Below, piece after piece: positions 6,425 to 6,977 of a stretch of DNA of 6,977 bases. Both the position numbers and the translations under genes were made by a program. Numbering within the stretch: position 1 is the first letter of the stretch; the number at the start of each line of letters is the position of its first letter. The notes below the pieces were generated by a model, which had not been told where the DNA came from, made no database searches, and worked only from the letters and a program-made list of their open reading frames with translations. The DNA comes from Calditrichia bacterium (GTDB taxonomy: Bacteria > Calditrichota > Calditrichia > JAJRVZ01): NCBI GenBank assembly GCA_030634505.1, contig DAOWAQ010000103.1, positions 1-6,977 of the forward strand. Reading direction: 5' to 3'.

Positions 6425-6439
6425 ATCTCCCAAGCACCC
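6421..6439 (-). repeat. Right copy of the 19-nt motif
   Basis: On the minus strand (6439 to 6421) the sequence GGGTGCTTGGGAGATAACC matches the left copy at 16 of 19 positions; the 15-base core is 13 of 15. Its AACC forms the 5' arm of the strong terminator at 6401-6424. With the left copy it makes an inverted pair facing inwards, enclosing about 315 nt. Confidence 0.6.
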
Positions 6440-6583
6440 CTTAGAAAAATAAAAGAGATGACACCGCCATTTTAATATAATTTAGAAGAAAAGCAAGTTT
6501 TTTCTGTTTTTTTCTATTTAATGTTTTAATTTTCTATCGCTTTCAAATTTATTATTTCTTTTAAATTCTATCAGGAGTATACA
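6425..6583. other. Leader region of the isoaspartyl peptidase gene
   Basis: This 159-nt stretch runs from the terminator hairpin to the peptidase start and is strongly T-rich from 6497 onward. A perfect TATAAT lies at 6476-6481 on the plus strand but has no -35 at 16-18 nt; an ATGACA at 6458-6463 is only 12 nt away. The plus-strand promoter of the peptidase is therefore not located with confidence. No small gene is seen. Confidence 0.4.
6469..6496 (-). promoter_or_regulatory. Possible minus-strand promoter
   Basis: On the minus strand TTGCTT (6496-6491) is followed after 16 nt by TAAAAT (6474-6469). It points into the 19-nt motif and the strong terminator. The match is moderate and the DNA is AT-rich, so chance is a real alternative. 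It overlaps the plus-strand TATAAT. Confidence 0.25.
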
Positions 6584-6977
6584 ATGAAATCATTTTTATT
6601 GGTGTTGTCAATGTTTTCAGTTTTTGCAATACTTGCCGGATGTATAAATGAATCAGAAGTTATTAAACATGAATTTGCTTTAGCTATTCATGGAGGAGCC
6701 GGCACTATTCTTAAAAGCAATATGACGGATGAAAAAGATAAAGCTTATCAAGATATATTGTCAGAAGTGTTAAATGAGGGATATAGAATATTGAATGAAG
6801 GGGGCAGCAGCCTGGATGCTGTGCAAAAATGCATAAATATTATGGAAGATTCTCCATTGTTTAATGCCGGTAAAGGAGCTGTTTTTACTGCAAATGGAAA
6901 AAATGAAATGGATGCTTCCATCATGGAAGGCAATACTTTAAATGCCGGAGCTGTTGCCGGTGTGAGTCATATAAAAA
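6584..6977 (+). CDS. Isoaspartyl peptidase/L-asparaginase (Ntn-hydrolase family), lipoprotein form, 3' truncated by window
   Basis: The 131 codons in the window match the N-terminal half of the alpha subunit of the plant-type asparaginase/isoaspartyl dipeptidase family (E. coli IaaA). These enzymes release aspartate from isoaspartyl dipeptides or hydrolyse asparagine after autocleavage. Landmarks are LAIHGGAGT (33-41), GGSSLDAV (73-80), SPLFNAGKGAVFT (90-102), EMDASIMEGNTL (108-119) and AGAVAGVSHIK (121-131). The catalytic threonine lies beyond the right edge, so activity cannot be judged. Residues 1-20 form a lipoprotein signal peptide ending in the lipobox LAGC (Cys20), so the mature enzyme should be lipid-anchored in the envelope. 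E. coli IaaA has no such signal and starts close to its AIHGGAG motif. AGGAG at 6573-6577 sits 6 nt before the ATG. The family assignment is strong; the substrate preference is open. Confidence 0.9.
   Translation, partial: MKSFLLVLSMFSVFAILAGCINESEVIKHEFALAIHGGAGTILKSNMTDEKDKAYQDILSEVLNEGYRILNEGGSSLDAVQKCINIMEDSPLFNAGKGAVFTANGKNEMDASIMEGNTLNAGAVAGVSHIK

Larger units (their letters stand above)
6394..6462 (-). ncRNA. Possible short minus-strand RNA ending at the strong terminator
   Basis: If the promoter match at 6469-6496 is used, transcription would start near 6462 and stop near 6394, giving an RNA of about 70 nt. It would contain the 19-nt motif and the terminator hairpin. AUCUC (6459-6455) can pair with GAGAU (6429-6425), extended by two G-U pairs, placing a second helix next to the terminator stem. 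No family is recognised and no peptide is evident. Confidence 0.25.

Noticed and set aside
6209..6433. 74-codon minus-strand open frame across the intergenic repeats
   Set aside because: It spans the dispersed repeat, the terminator hairpin and the 19-nt motif, has no credible SD, and its composition does not look like a protein.
6054..6462. tmRNA, RNase P RNA or SRP RNA, considered because of the long-range closing stem
   Set aside because: None of their conserved sequence blocks is present, and the interior looks like AT-rich repeat sequence.
6748..6933. 61-codon minus-strand open frame inside the peptidase gene
   Set aside because: It is antisense to clearly conserved family motifs and is a shadow frame.

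Overview
The window is AT-rich bacterial DNA from a Gram-negative (diderm) organism: it encodes an RND efflux pump with its periplasmic adaptor, and an enzyme with a lipoprotein signal. Clear Shine-Dalgarno sites precede the gene starts (AAGGA, AGGGGAG, AGGAAG, AGGAG at about 6-7 nt spacing), which argues against typical Bacteroidota, where such sites are rare. Protein style and the intergenic repeat type suggest an FCB-group lineage such as Ignavibacteriota or Calditrichota. That placement is an inference, not a demonstrated assignment.

Layout, left to right. Positions 1-42 hold the first 14 codons of a minus-strand gene that runs off the left edge, with its own SD and a possible promoter. 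Positions 43-272 are non-coding, with nested palindromes and a short direct repeat. Positions 273-4573 (minus) form a two-gene operon: a membrane-fusion adaptor followed by an RND permease, joined by a one-base TAATG stop/start overlap. No outer-membrane channel gene is visible, so the pump must borrow a TolC-like partner or find it beyond the left edge. Positions 4574-4893 are a very AT-rich divergent spacer. Positions 4894-6024 (plus) encode a membrane-bound family-2/21-type glycosyltransferase resembling ceramide/hopanoid glucosyltransferases. Positions 6025-6583 are an unusual 559-base non-coding stretch. The window ends inside a plus-strand gene (6584 onward) for an isoaspartyl peptidase/L-asparaginase with a lipoprotein signal peptide.

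The proteins belong to known families and form no obvious joint pathway beyond the adaptor-permease pair; pump, glycosyltransferase and lipoprotein all act at the cell envelope. The least explained part is 6054-6496. It holds two minus-strand terminator-like hairpins, a 19-nt motif present as an inverted pair with a different hairpin attached to each copy, a tandem TTGACCA pair, and a degenerate dispersed-type inverted repeat. Several stems carry C-A mismatches on the plus strand that become G-U pairs on the minus strand, which hints at a minus-strand structured RNA. I see no CRISPR array, tRNA, rRNA or intact insertion sequence.
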